Assembly: GCA_025936955.1 (NCBI GenBank)
Contig: JAICSL010000044.1
Location: 1-9,331 of the forward strand
Reading direction: 5' to 3'
Source: Nitrososphaeraceae archaeon
GTDB lineage: Archaea; Thermoproteota; Nitrososphaeria; Nitrososphaerales; Nitrososphaeraceae
Length of the DNA stretch: 9,331 nucleotides
Shown: positions 1-7,088 of the stretch, piece after piece
Numbering within the stretch: the first letter of the stretch is position 1
Layout of the letters: the number at the start of each line of letters is the position of its first letter
Position numbers and translations under genes: made by a program
The notes under the pieces: generated by a model
The model's database searches: none
What the model was told of the DNA's origin: nothing
What the model saw: only the letters and a program-made list of their open reading frames with translations

Positions 1-467
1 CTTCCTTTTTTTGACCCACTTAATCTCGGGTGTGCTATAACCAATTTGATGCAAATACTTTGCATATGTTGTAATATGTATAGGAAAGAAAATTCAGAGT
101 TAAAATAGGAAATTCGCATATTTAATAGAATTAGCTATGGTACATTATCAAAAATAATATCAAATATCTGGTCTAAAACTAGTTTCAGTAGCATACGTAA
201 CGATCTGTAATGTCAATAGACTGAAATGATCAACATATTGATAAGAGTCGAGACTAATCCAGTTTAAGCGATTTTCGATTTTTGTTAAATTTTTGTCAGC
301 TATGAAATAATGCTCAACAAAAATTTTGACGAGGTATCAATTATTAGAATTTCTCACGAGAATACAAAGTAATATATTTTTCCCTTTCAGGTAACTATGT
401 TAAGCAAAGGTTAATCAATGGTTAAATCAAATGTAGTCCAATTTAATATAGGTGATATAAGTCCATT
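1..467. other. AT-rich upstream region of the HtrA gene, no complete gene
   Basis: No complete reading frame is supported here. It contains a perfect 10-base inverted repeat (287-296 with 317-326, 20-base loop) and a 12-base interrupted palindrome TTCTC-AC-GAGAA at 351-362. TATA-like stretches occur at about 421-428 and 442-450, upstream of the protease start at 468. The two repeats could be regulatory, but AT-rich sequence yields such matches easily. At the extreme left edge a minus-strand frame looks coding; it is described among the findings. Confidence 0.5.
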
Positions 468-1796
468 ATGGAAAATTTGCTCAACAAGAAAACGATAGGA
501 ATTATAGCTATATCAGCTATAGCATTATCCGTAGTTATTATTGCAGATGTGGCCTTTATAGGAACAGGAGAAGTAACAAATGGAGTTCAAAGACAGAACA
601 TTGCTGTTGCAGCGAGCTCTGTAAATATTAACAATAGTACACCAACAAGTCAAGCAGGTCTAATGACTTCATCGCCATCTAACGGATCCAATTTATTACC
701 AGATGTATTTCAAAGAGTAGAAAACTCTGTTGTCCAGATAACAACTACAAAATCTAATCCTAACGACGTTATTATTGTAAATGGCATACCTGAGACTGGA
801 AAGAGTAAAGCATTGGGTTCTGGATTTGTATATGACAATCAAGGACACATAATTACTAACTTTCATGTTATAGATGGTGCAAATAATGCAGACGTGACAT
901 TCACAGACGGAAATACATACTCTGCGAAAGTCATAGGAAAAGATTCTTTTTCAGATCTAGCTGTACTACAAATTACAGATAACTTCTCAGAAGAAAAAGT
1001 TATACCACTTGTGATGGCAAATTCTTCTGATCTACGGACAGCAGAGCAAGTAGCAGCTATTGGTAACCCTTTTGGTCTTAGTGGTACTATAACAACAGGT
1101 ATAATAAGCCAGTTAGGAAGACTATTACCCAATCCAGATACTGGATTTTCAATACCAAATACAATTCAAACAGATGCTGCAATAAATCCAGGAAATTCTG
1201 GTGGACCTTTACTCAATATGAACGGTCAAGTAATAGGAATGAATACTGCGATATTTTCTGGTACTGGCAGCTTCTCTGGAATAGGATTTGCAATTCCATC
1301 CAATACAATCGCAAAAGAGGTACCATCTTTAATAAAAGATGGAACATATGTTCATCCCTCGCTCGGAATTTCCGGTGGCAAAATAACTCCGGAGTTAGCA
1401 AAGGCGGCAGGCCTACCGGCCAATTATAAAGGAATAGTAGTAGGTACAGTACAACCAAATAGTCCTGCTGAACAAGCTGGTATCAAGGGGGTGACTCAGG
1501 ATGATACCGGTACGACAAACCTAGGCGATTTAATAATTGCCGTTGATGGACATTCTACTAGACAAATAGATGATCTAATCAATTATATTGAATCAAACAA
1601 AAATGTAGGAGATCCTATCAAACTTACGATAAGTAGAGATGGAAAAATAATGGACCTAACTGCAACCCTTCAGGCAAGACCTCAAACAAATCCACCTTCC
1701 GCATCTTCCCAAGATCAAACACCACCCAGCTTGGGACCAATACCAGAATTACCGCAATTTCCAGGATTTCCACAGCTACCTCCATTACTTCCATAA
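468..1796 (+). CDS. membrane-anchored HtrA/DegS-type serine protease with one PDZ domain
   Basis: Trypsin-fold (S1C family) protease, probably cleaving damaged or signalling proteins on the outer face of the cytoplasmic membrane. Residues 9-31 form a hydrophobic segment after a short basic start (NKK), read as an uncleaved anchor or signal peptide. A Ser/Thr/Asn-rich linker follows to about residue 75. The catalytic triad is visible: His133 in TNFHVIDGA, Asp163 in FSDLAVLQI and Ser244 in NPGNSGGPL, with the typical AIGNPFGL loop near 197-204. One PDZ domain spans about 298-402 (SLGISGG, NSPAEQAGI, GDLIIAVDG). A proline-rich tail (404-442, ending PQFPGFPQLPPLLP) is unusual and may be a flexible or binding extension. 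One TM segment plus protease plus one PDZ matches DegS/HtrA-like layout and length. ATG 468 is the natural start because the anchor follows at once. The gene stands alone and ends in a T tract. Confidence 0.95.
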   Translation: MENLLNKKTIGIIAISAIALSVVIIADVAFIGTGEVTNGVQRQNIAVAASSVNINNSTPTSQAGLMTSSPSNGSNLLPDVFQRVENSVVQITTTKSNPNDVIIVNGIPETGKSKALGSGFVYDNQGHIITNFHVIDGANNADVTFTDGNTYSAKVIGKDSFSDLAVLQITDNFSEEKVIPLVMANSSDLRTAEQVAAIGNPFGLSGTITTGIISQLGRLLPNPDTGFSIPNTIQTDAAINPGNSGGPLLNMNGQVIGMNTAIFSGTGSFSGIGFAIPSNTIAKEVPSLIKDGTYVHPSLGISGGKITPELAKAAGLPANYKGIVVGTVQPNSPAEQAGIKGVTQDDTGTTNLGDLIIAVDGHSTRQIDDLINYIESNKNVGDPIKLTISRDGKIMDLTATLQARPQTNPPSASSQDQTPPSLGPIPELPQFPGFPQLPPLLP

Positions 1797-1804
1797 TTTT
1801 TTTT
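1797..1804 (+). terminator. poly-T termination tract after the HtrA gene
   Basis: Eight consecutive T residues directly follow the TAA stop. Archaeal RNA polymerase is known to terminate at T-rich tracts without needing a hairpin, so this is a likely primary terminator. A hairpin with another T run follows downstream and may act as a back-up. Confidence 0.5.
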
Positions 1805-1819
1805 CATATGGAAGACGCG

Positions 1820-1866
1820 AAGTAGAATGGTAATTTATTGCAGGATCACATATTCTACTTTTTTTT
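1820..1866 (+). terminator. hairpin followed by T run, possible second terminator
   Basis: AAGTAGAAT at 1820-1828 is perfectly complementary to ATTCTACTT at 1852-1860. The 9-base stem has a 23-base loop, and T residues continue to 1866. It has the layout of an intrinsic terminator although the stem is AT-rich. A processed RNA end or operator is the alternative. Confidence 0.45.
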
Positions 1867-2438
1867 ATATTAGCTACCATGTTGAATTATAATCTAAAGA
1901 ATCGAATTAAGTGACACGACGACTTTTTATATCGCTCATAATGACGAAAGTACTCTTTTATAATCTTGGAAAGAAAGGAAAGGAAAGTAAAAACAGAAAT
2001 AGATTGAAAACGTGTCAAGAATAGTATATGACGACACCTTCAAATTTCAGACAGTTTAGCCACAATGGATTTCGATTCCGATTTGAGCACACTATTGCTA
2101 ATGTAGTAAGATAATAACTACTGGGTTAGTTAATAATTACTACCGTACTTATTAGATAAATATGGAAAGTATTACATGGTGAAAATGACTAGTTTGAACA
2201 ACTACAAACAGTTTACTCAACTAAATAGCGCTGTCTACACTATCTTTACTTTCAAGTTTTGCCATCTATGGCATTACCAATCCCAATATCATTTGTTACT
2301 ATAAGAGGGGTTCATATTACTTAATATGTGTATAAGTAGACTGATGATGAATAGAATTAGTCATATGAATAAAGCAGGAATAATTCGCTCACCATATTCA
2401 ACGTTAAGCAGCAATAACTGGGTATCATGTAAGTGTCA
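1867..2438. other. long AT-rich gap, no convincing gene
   Basis: Contains a 20-base polypurine tract of GGAAA-type units (1968-1987) and a pair of similar 14-base stretches beginning TAATAA near 2113 and 2133. Several short frames occur (1941-2024, 27 residues; 2176-2304, 42 residues; 2326-2499, 57 residues). None has a recognisable motif, and the longest spans the TATA box used by the gene downstream. I regard the stretch as non-coding or decayed. Confidence 0.5.
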
Positions 2439-2450
2439 TTATATAAATAT
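2439..2450 (+). promoter_or_regulatory. TATA box for the zinc-ribbon/M50 unit
   Basis: TTATATAAATAT matches the archaeal TATA-box consensus well. Transcription would begin about 26 bases downstream, near 2471, giving a leader of about 40 bases to TTG 2513 or about 80 to ATG 2552. No other strong promoter lies between it and the M50 gene, so the two genes are probably co-transcribed. Confidence 0.45.
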
Positions 2451-2551
2451 TGAACACAACATAAGAAAGCAATACAACTCATTTATGTTTCAAGGGTAAA
2501 AAGTGCAGAATTTTGATTAACATATTCAGACGTTGGAAACCAAAAGGCAAA

Positions 2552-2773
2552 ATGTATAGCCTACGATGCTTCCAGTGCGGATCTGGCTTTCTGTCTAGCT
2601 TCAATCTCGAAGCACCTATCTGTGGAAAATGTATTCAAAAGGCAAAATCATTGGATTCAACCATAGATTATGAAAAGGCATGTATCAAATGTGGCAAGAG
2701 TGGTGTGATTTATAGAAAAGAGGTCTGCCATTCATGCTATTTTGGATTCGAAAAGAAAGAAGAGGGTTTATGA
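2552..2773 (+). CDS. small double zinc-ribbon protein (two C4 sites)
   Basis: A 73-residue cytosolic protein with eight cysteines in four CxxC pairs: Cys6/Cys9 with Cys24/Cys27, and Cys44/Cys47 with Cys59/Cys62. Each set has the spacing of a zinc ribbon (CFQCGSG, CGKC, CIKCGKSG, CHSC). No catalytic motif is present, so it is likely a protein- or nucleic-acid-binding adaptor; this role is inferred. The ATG at 2552 starts just before the first CxxC pair. An in-frame TTG at 2513 would add MINIFRRWKPKGK (86 residues in all) and cannot be excluded. It ends 37 bases before the preferred start of the AN1-M50 protease and shares its strand and probable promoter, suggesting a functional partnership. 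Real gene: high confidence. Function: unknown. Confidence 0.8.
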   Translation: MYSLRCFQCGSGFLSSFNLEAPICGKCIQKAKSLDSTIDYEKACIKCGKSGVIYRKEVCHSCYFGFEKKEEGL

Positions 2774-2810
2774 TAATCAAAACATTGGCCAGCATAATGC
2801 TAGGTGTAAT

Positions 2811-3590
2811 ATGATGGGATGTACTATATGCGGTCTTGAGGAGAGCATTCCATTTCGGTGCAATTATTGCGGTAGGTCTTTTTGTCATATTCATAGAATT
2901 CCTATAAATCATTCCTGTCTATTTATGGACAGGTACGTAGAGAAAAAAAGGTTTATGGTTGAAGGCAATTATAATGATAGCGGGTCTGCATCGTCGTCTA
3001 CATCCAATAGTCTTTTGGGTTCATTACTCAGGGTAGTAAAGATAAAAAGTTCCCGAACAGAATTATTACATCTATCTGTTGCTACACTTCTGATTATTGC
3101 CGTAGGTCTATCATTCAATTCTTATAGACATGTTTCATGGCAATTTCTTGTAATATTCATTAGTGCATTCCTTATTCATGAATTTGCTCACAAATTTTTG
3201 GCGCAATACTATGGCAGCTGGGCAGAATTTCGTGCACAAATGTATGGACTTATAGTTACCGCCATTTCTGCAATCCCATTTATGCCTTTTAAATTTATAG
3301 CCCCGGGGGCAGTGATGGTTGGATTATCTGATAGAAATAAGTTTGGAAGGGTTGCATTGATAGGACCTTTAACTAATCTTGTAATGGGATTTGCATTTCT
3401 AGCTTCCACCTATATCTATCCGTATCATTCGTATTTGTATACAGGTGCATCATTTAATGCATGGATAGCAATGTTTAACCTTCTGCCATTTGGAACCTTA
3501 GACGGACAGAAGATCTTTGACTGGAACAAGATAGCTTGGGGATGTACTATGGCTGTTACTATGATCTTATTCATAGTAGCTTATCTCTAA
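2811..3590 (+). CDS. AN1-type zinc finger fused to M50 (site-2) intramembrane metalloprotease
   Basis: A 259-residue protein with two recognisable parts. Residues 4-36 form a complete AN1-type zinc finger: Cys4, Cys7, Cys17, Cys20, Cys25, His28, His34, Cys36, spaced C-x2-C-x9-C-x2-C-x4-C-x2-H-x5-H-x-C. A Ser-rich linker (about 51-75) leads to a multi-pass membrane domain with the M50 active site. HEFAH gives His123, Glu124 (general base) and His127. NLLPFGTLDG gives the third zinc ligand, Asp231, and the conserved Asn-Pro. PGAVMV near 165-170 resembles the loop conserved in archaeal SpoIVFB-like members. Hydrophobic segments lie near 86-102, 109-122, 145-158, 180-200, 213-225 and 243-258. M50 enzymes cut substrates within the membrane; the AN1 finger is presumably cytosolic and may recruit substrates. 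I chose ATG 2811 (AGGTG just upstream). An in-frame TTG at 2742 would add 23 residues and overlap the previous gene. Confidence 0.9.
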   Translation: MMGCTICGLEESIPFRCNYCGRSFCHIHRIPINHSCLFMDRYVEKKRFMVEGNYNDSGSASSSTSNSLLGSLLRVVKIKSSRTELLHLSVATLLIIAVGLSFNSYRHVSWQFLVIFISAFLIHEFAHKFLAQYYGSWAEFRAQMYGLIVTAISAIPFMPFKFIAPGAVMVGLSDRNKFGRVALIGPLTNLVMGFAFLASTYIYPYHSYLYTGASFNAWIAMFNLLPFGTLDGQKIFDWNKIAWGCTMAVTMILFIVAYL

Positions 3591-3893
3591 TAAGCTAGGG
3601 AAACAAGACGAAAAGAAAACAGCTGAAAGAAAAACTACAACAAATACAATCGACCATGATACTGACAGAAAAATATTTTTATTTAAAGATAATATATATT
3701 TATAGAAAATATATTTTCGTCAGAATTTTGATACTCCATCGTTACTGGATAGACTGACAGATTTAAATTGGCCGCGTGTCTAGTCGCTTAGCTATTACAT
3801 CCGATATATAACAAGTCCATAACAGAGGGTCTCCAGATTGAACAAAGTTGATCAAGACTTATTTACTCCAGTTATCTCATATAATTATTACAG
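3591..3893. other. gap with AT-rich imperfect inverted repeat
   Basis: About 300 bases without a supported gene. CTGACAGAAAAATATTTTT at 3662-3680 pairs imperfectly with AAAATATATTTTCGTCAG ending at 3723, with one bulge and a few mismatches. It could be a terminator-like hairpin after the M50 gene, but it has no T run behind it. The right part carries the probable promoter of the radical SAM gene. Confidence 0.4.
3804..3812 (+). promoter_or_regulatory. possible TATA box of the radical SAM gene
   Basis: ATATATAAC lies about 85 bases before the ATG at 3894. A start of transcription near 3834 would leave a leader of about 60 bases. A second AT-rich stretch around 3876-3885 is too close to the ATG to serve as TATA box for a full-length transcript. 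Confidence 0.3.
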
Positions 3894-4862
3894 ATGGTAG
3901 ACTTAGTTTTCGGCAGGGGCATCACTGACCTAGTTCGCGAAATGCCTTTTTTTGTAAGTATATTTAAAAAATATGTTGGTATCAAAATTCTTCATTCAAA
4001 GCCAACAATGTATGGTTCTGTAGATGTCAACAATATTTGTAACTTGCATTGTAGTCATTGTTACTGGTGGCTAAATAGAAAAAATGACGAAGATCTAAGT
4101 GCAGAGCAATGGAGAGAAATAATCAATAAAACTTTCAAAAAACAGCACGTCTACATTGTGACATTGGTTGGTGGAGAACCGACAATGCGACCTGATATAA
4201 TTGAAGTTTTCTGTGAAGAAATGCCAAGAAGAGTATGTGTTGTAACAAATGGACCATATCCTTTGAGAAGGGTGGAGAATTTGTATTTTTATTGGATATC
4301 TTTAGACGGAACACAGGCAGTACATGATAGTATCAGAGGAGAAGGCTCATATACTAAAACGAGACAAAATATTTTTGACTATATAAAAGGTCCAGATCGT
4401 AAAGGTAAACCTGCTTGGAAAGATATATGGATTACAATGACGATCAATTCTACAAACTACAATACAATCGAAGATCTAGTAGAAGAATGGGTAGGAAAGG
4501 TTAACAAAATAGGATTTCAATTCCATACGCCATTTATAAAAAATGATCCTCTATGGATGCCATTTGGGGAAAAACGCAATGAAGTTGTTGATAAACTTAT
4601 TACTCTAAGAAAGAAATATCGAGATTTTGTAATAAATGGTGAAAAGCAACTATCGTTAATGAAAGGTAATTGGGGAGGAGTTGGTACAACTCCAGTCCAA
4701 TGTCCTTCGTGGGCCATACTCTCATTAGATCACATGGGAAGGATAAAGCAACCATGTTGTATAGGAAGTGCAGACAGCAAATCATTGAAACCAATTTGTG
4801 AACAATGTGGTCTGGGCTGTTATTCCATATTGGTCGCGCAGGGGATTACTGGGAATCAGTGA
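3894..4862 (+). CDS. radical SAM enzyme with Cys-rich C-terminal auxiliary-cluster region
   Basis: A 322-residue radical SAM protein. CNLHCSHC gives Cys49, Cys53 and Cys56, the CxxxCxxC motif that binds the SAM-cleaving [4Fe-4S] cluster. GGEP at 93-96 is the SAM-contacting motif, and WISLDGTQAVHDSIRG (about 133-150) is typical of MoaA/PqqE-like members. The C-terminus holds six more cysteines (Cys270, 288, 289, 302, 305, 309) arranged like a shortened SPASM or Twitch auxiliary-cluster domain. Such enzymes modify peptides, cofactors or lipids; the substrate here cannot be told. A roughly 40-residue N-terminal stretch precedes the core. ATG 3894 is the first in-frame ATG, and the frame begins with a plausible amphipathic segment. 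The gene stands alone with its own likely promoter, and no obvious precursor peptide or partner lies beside it. Class: confident. Role: unknown. Confidence 0.9.
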   Translation: MVDLVFGRGITDLVREMPFFVSIFKKYVGIKILHSKPTMYGSVDVNNICNLHCSHCYWWLNRKNDEDLSAEQWREIINKTFKKQHVYIVTLVGGEPTMRPDIIEVFCEEMPRRVCVVTNGPYPLRRVENLYFYWISLDGTQAVHDSIRGEGSYTKTRQNIFDYIKGPDRKGKPAWKDIWITMTINSTNYNTIEDLVEEWVGKVNKIGFQFHTPFIKNDPLWMPFGEKRNEVVDKLITLRKKYRDFVINGEKQLSLMKGNWGGVGTTPVQCPSWAILSLDHMGRIKQPCCIGSADSKSLKPICEQCGLGCYSILVAQGITGNQ

Positions 4863-5135
4863 TGGTTTACGGATAATATTTCATGTTACTGAGATCTTTA
4901 TTGTTCTACTAATGACTTCCAGCAATATTATGATTAGAACTTATTCTTGCAATGTTCCTTTTTGAAATAATCTTGATAAGTTATGCACCAATTAGAAAGT
5001 CAGATGTTCGCGATTCCACCACACTTTTTATACTTTTTACATCTGCTATAAAAAAATATGTGAGATAAAACTTTCAAATTCAAATTAAAGATCAATCCAC
5101 AGAAGTATCTAAATCACTTTCAATTCTTAATTAGA
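4863..5135. other. gap without a supported gene
   Basis: Both strands were read in all frames and only frames under about 25 codons occur. The stretch is AT-rich with homopolymer runs such as A7 near 5052. Nothing beyond the promoter of the next gene is recognisable. Confidence 0.4.
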
Positions 5136-5144
5136 CATATATAA
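5136..5144 (+). promoter_or_regulatory. TATA box of the SQR-like flavoprotein gene
   Basis: CATATATAAG is a strong archaeal TATA-type sequence. A transcription start 24-27 bases downstream, near 5167, gives a short leader of about 25 bases before ATG 5193. Confidence 0.5.
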
Positions 5145-5192
5145 GAAAGTTTTTTAGTTCAAGCATATAGATTATGATTTGCAGATTTTTAA

Positions 5193-6380
5193 ATGACTAC
5201 TAAAAAAGAAGAAAAACGCATACTGATCTTGGGAGCAGGATTTGGAGGATTAACTTGTGCAAATTTACTCAGAAAAAATCTTTCACCGCAGCATAGAATT
5301 ACTATTATTGACAAAAATACACATTTCATTATGGGTATCGTAAATTTATGGATATTAAACGGAAGTAGAACGTTAAAAGAATCTAGAATTGACTTAAAAA
5401 GACTAGAAGATAAGGGAATAGAATTTCTAAATGAAGAAATAATAAACATAGATACGTCAAAAAAGATAGTAACAACAAATTTAAACAAAGAATTAGTTTA
5501 TGATTACTTGATAATTTCACTAGGTGCAGAATACCAATTAGCGCAAATCCAGGGATTCTCACACAACGGTGGCTTTAATCTATATGACCCTGATGAAATT
5601 CCAAAATTAAGAACAGAAATACTTTGTTTGAAGAAAGGACGAATAACAATATGTATAACTAATATTCCTTACAAGTGCCCCCCCGCACCCTACGAGGCAT
5701 CACTACTCATAAATGATATCTTAGTTAAAAATGGCACAAGACGTTCTATTGAAGTTGATATCTACACACCTACACCAATAGCATTACCGGTTGCAGGTCC
5801 TAAAACAAGTCAAGATATTGTAAGTTTGCTTAGTAACCATAGTATAAACTTTCATCCTTTACATAAGTTGAAAAAAGTATCAGACGATCATATATTAGAA
5901 TTTGAAAATGGGAAAAAGATAAATTATGATTTGCTAATAGGTATCCCTCCTCATAAAGTGCCTACTGCAATAAGGAATTCAGGACTGTTAAAGGAAAATG
6001 AGAGTTGGATTAACGTTGATAAATTTACTCTTAGAACATCTCATGAAAACGTTTTTGCAATTGGTGACGTGACCGAAATCAAAGTTAATCCTACAAGTAC
6101 TATTCCCAAAGCTGGAATATTTGCTGAAGGTCAAGCAAAAATAGTGAGCCAGCAGATAATTGATGAAATCAATTCTAATCGATCAACTAATAATCCAAGA
6201 TTTGATGGGAAAGGCTTTTGTTTTATGGAGGTAGGTAATAAAAATGCAGGATATATCAGTGCAGACTTTTACAATGTAGATGGTCCACTAACATCCTTTG
6301 AGACACCATCAGAAAAGTCATTTAAGAATAAAATAGATTTCGTAGAAAGCAGAATATATGATTGGCTGCTAAATGTTTAA
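5193..6380 (+). CDS. sulfide:quinone oxidoreductase-like FAD flavoprotein
   Basis: A 395-residue flavoprotein of the two-dinucleotide-binding-domain superfamily, closest in layout to sulfide:quinone oxidoreductase (SQR) and flavocytochrome c sulfide dehydrogenase. The N-terminal FAD site is ILGAGFGG (Gly14, Gly16, Gly19) with acidic Asp40 ending the second strand (ITIID). The second FAD motif, FAIGDVTEI, has Asp292. Two cysteines sit where SQR redox cysteines are known: Cys162 in KCPPAPYE and Cys343 in GKGFCFMEVG. The third cysteine of classical SQR (around residue 125-130) is not seen; Cys145 and Cys154 are the nearest. The C-terminal segment after about 370 is amphipathic, consistent with membrane attachment for quinone reduction. 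Likely reaction: oxidation of sulfide or another thiol-like donor with transfer to quinone; an NDH-2-like role is less likely given the two cysteines. ATG 5193 places the GxGxxG near the N-terminus as expected. Confidence 0.85.
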   Translation: MTTKKEEKRILILGAGFGGLTCANLLRKNLSPQHRITIIDKNTHFIMGIVNLWILNGSRTLKESRIDLKRLEDKGIEFLNEEIINIDTSKKIVTTNLNKELVYDYLIISLGAEYQLAQIQGFSHNGGFNLYDPDEIPKLRTEILCLKKGRITICITNIPYKCPPAPYEASLLINDILVKNGTRRSIEVDIYTPTPIALPVAGPKTSQDIVSLLSNHSINFHPLHKLKKVSDDHILEFENGKKINYDLLIGIPPHKVPTAIRNSGLLKENESWINVDKFTLRTSHENVFAIGDVTEIKVNPTSTIPKAGIFAEGQAKIVSQQIIDEINSNRSTNNPRFDGKGFCFMEVGNKNAGYISADFYNVDGPLTSFETPSEKSFKNKIDFVESRIYDWLLNV

Positions 6381-6605
6381 CTGTGTTTGAGAATTCACCA
6401 TTTCTGTTTAGCATTACTACCACCACTTTTACTACTATCTATTCAACCGCTTCAAATTTTCAATTACGAATCAAACATCCCATGGTCCAATTTTGTACAA
6501 TTAATTCTTGATTATTAATGTCGTATAGATCCATGATTATGGAGCGATAAAGCTATTAGCATCATCAAATTTTTCTTCGAACAACAGATTAATAATGTTT
6601 ACACA

Positions 6606-6812
6606 TTACGGTTCTCCTAATGGCTCATGTATTTGATTTTCTACACTTTTCCTCTTGGTGCGTTCCTCAGTCATCCTTTGAGGACTATAGGTAATATTAT
6701 GGTCTAATTTCAAATGGCTTAAAAAAGCCACTCCATTATTAACGATATCCTTAACTATCAATCCTCGTCCACAAATACTACACTTGATAATGTGTTCATC
6801 GTTAGATGCCAT
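6606..6812 (-). CDS. small C2H2-like zinc finger protein
   Basis: A 68-residue protein with one probable zinc site: Cys11 and Cys14 (CSIC) followed by His33 and His38 (HLKLDH), spacing C-x2-C-x18-H-x4-H. This is longer between pairs than a classical C2H2 finger but common in archaeal small zinc proteins. The rest (39-68) is charged and probably disordered. I chose the ATG at 6812 (MASNDEHIIKC); an in-frame TTG at 6827 would add five residues. A TATA-like element sits about 45 bases upstream. A DNA- or protein-binding role is inferred only from the finger. After the stop the same frame stays open for 22 coding-like codons (6537-6605), so the gene may once have been longer. Probable real gene. 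Confidence 0.65.
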   Translation of the reverse strand: MASNDEHIIKCSICGRGLIVKDIVNNGVAFLSHLKLDHNITYSPQRMTEERTKRKSVENQIHEPLGEP

Positions 6813-6857
6813 ATAATGAGATAGCAAATACCTTTAATAATCGTTGATCTTCAACAG

Positions 6858-6868
6858 TTTATATTATA
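6858..6868 (-). promoter_or_regulatory. TATA-like element for the C2H2-like gene
   Basis: On the minus strand this reads TATAATATAAA. A transcription start about 26 bases further would be near 6837, leaving a leader of about 25 bases to ATG 6812. The neighbouring sequence is very AT-rich, so the match is not strong proof. Confidence 0.3.
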
Positions 6869-7088
6869 ATTATTATAGGGATTACAATATGAATTCTTCG
6901 TGATCACTACGTTATAATTATAATACCATCTTTAAATACTGCACACGTACAAAAACATCTATTCCTATAAAAAGATAAATCCACTACTAAAATACGTTAC
7001 ACAATTTTTATCTTTCACTTTTTCATGCTTTGCTTTTTAAGGATAAACGATGATTCACCTACTCTATAGTAAATCAATATATTTTGTA

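Noticed and set aside
863..1132. 89-codon minus-strand frame inside the HtrA gene
   Set aside because: Antisense shadow of a clearly coding frame with a full catalytic triad; no motif of its own. The same holds for 1213-1458.
1941..2024. 27-codon basic peptide frame from ATG 1941
   Set aside because: The Lys/Arg content comes from the polypurine tract; the TATA-like stretch upstream is too close to be its promoter.
2176..2304. 42-codon frame preceded by GGTGA
   Set aside because: The Shine-Dalgarno-like match is too close to the ATG and the peptide lacks any recognisable feature.
2326..2499. 57-codon plus-strand frame from ATG 2326
   Set aside because: No motif, unconvincing composition, and it overlaps the TATA box that serves the next gene.
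5676..5684. Run of seven C residues as a possible frameshift error site
   Set aside because: The frame is intact through it and encodes the conserved CPPAPYE motif, so the sequence is probably right.
6462..6534. 24-codon minus-strand frame from ATG 6534
   Set aside because: Too short, with no motif, in a gap where several such frames occur by chance.
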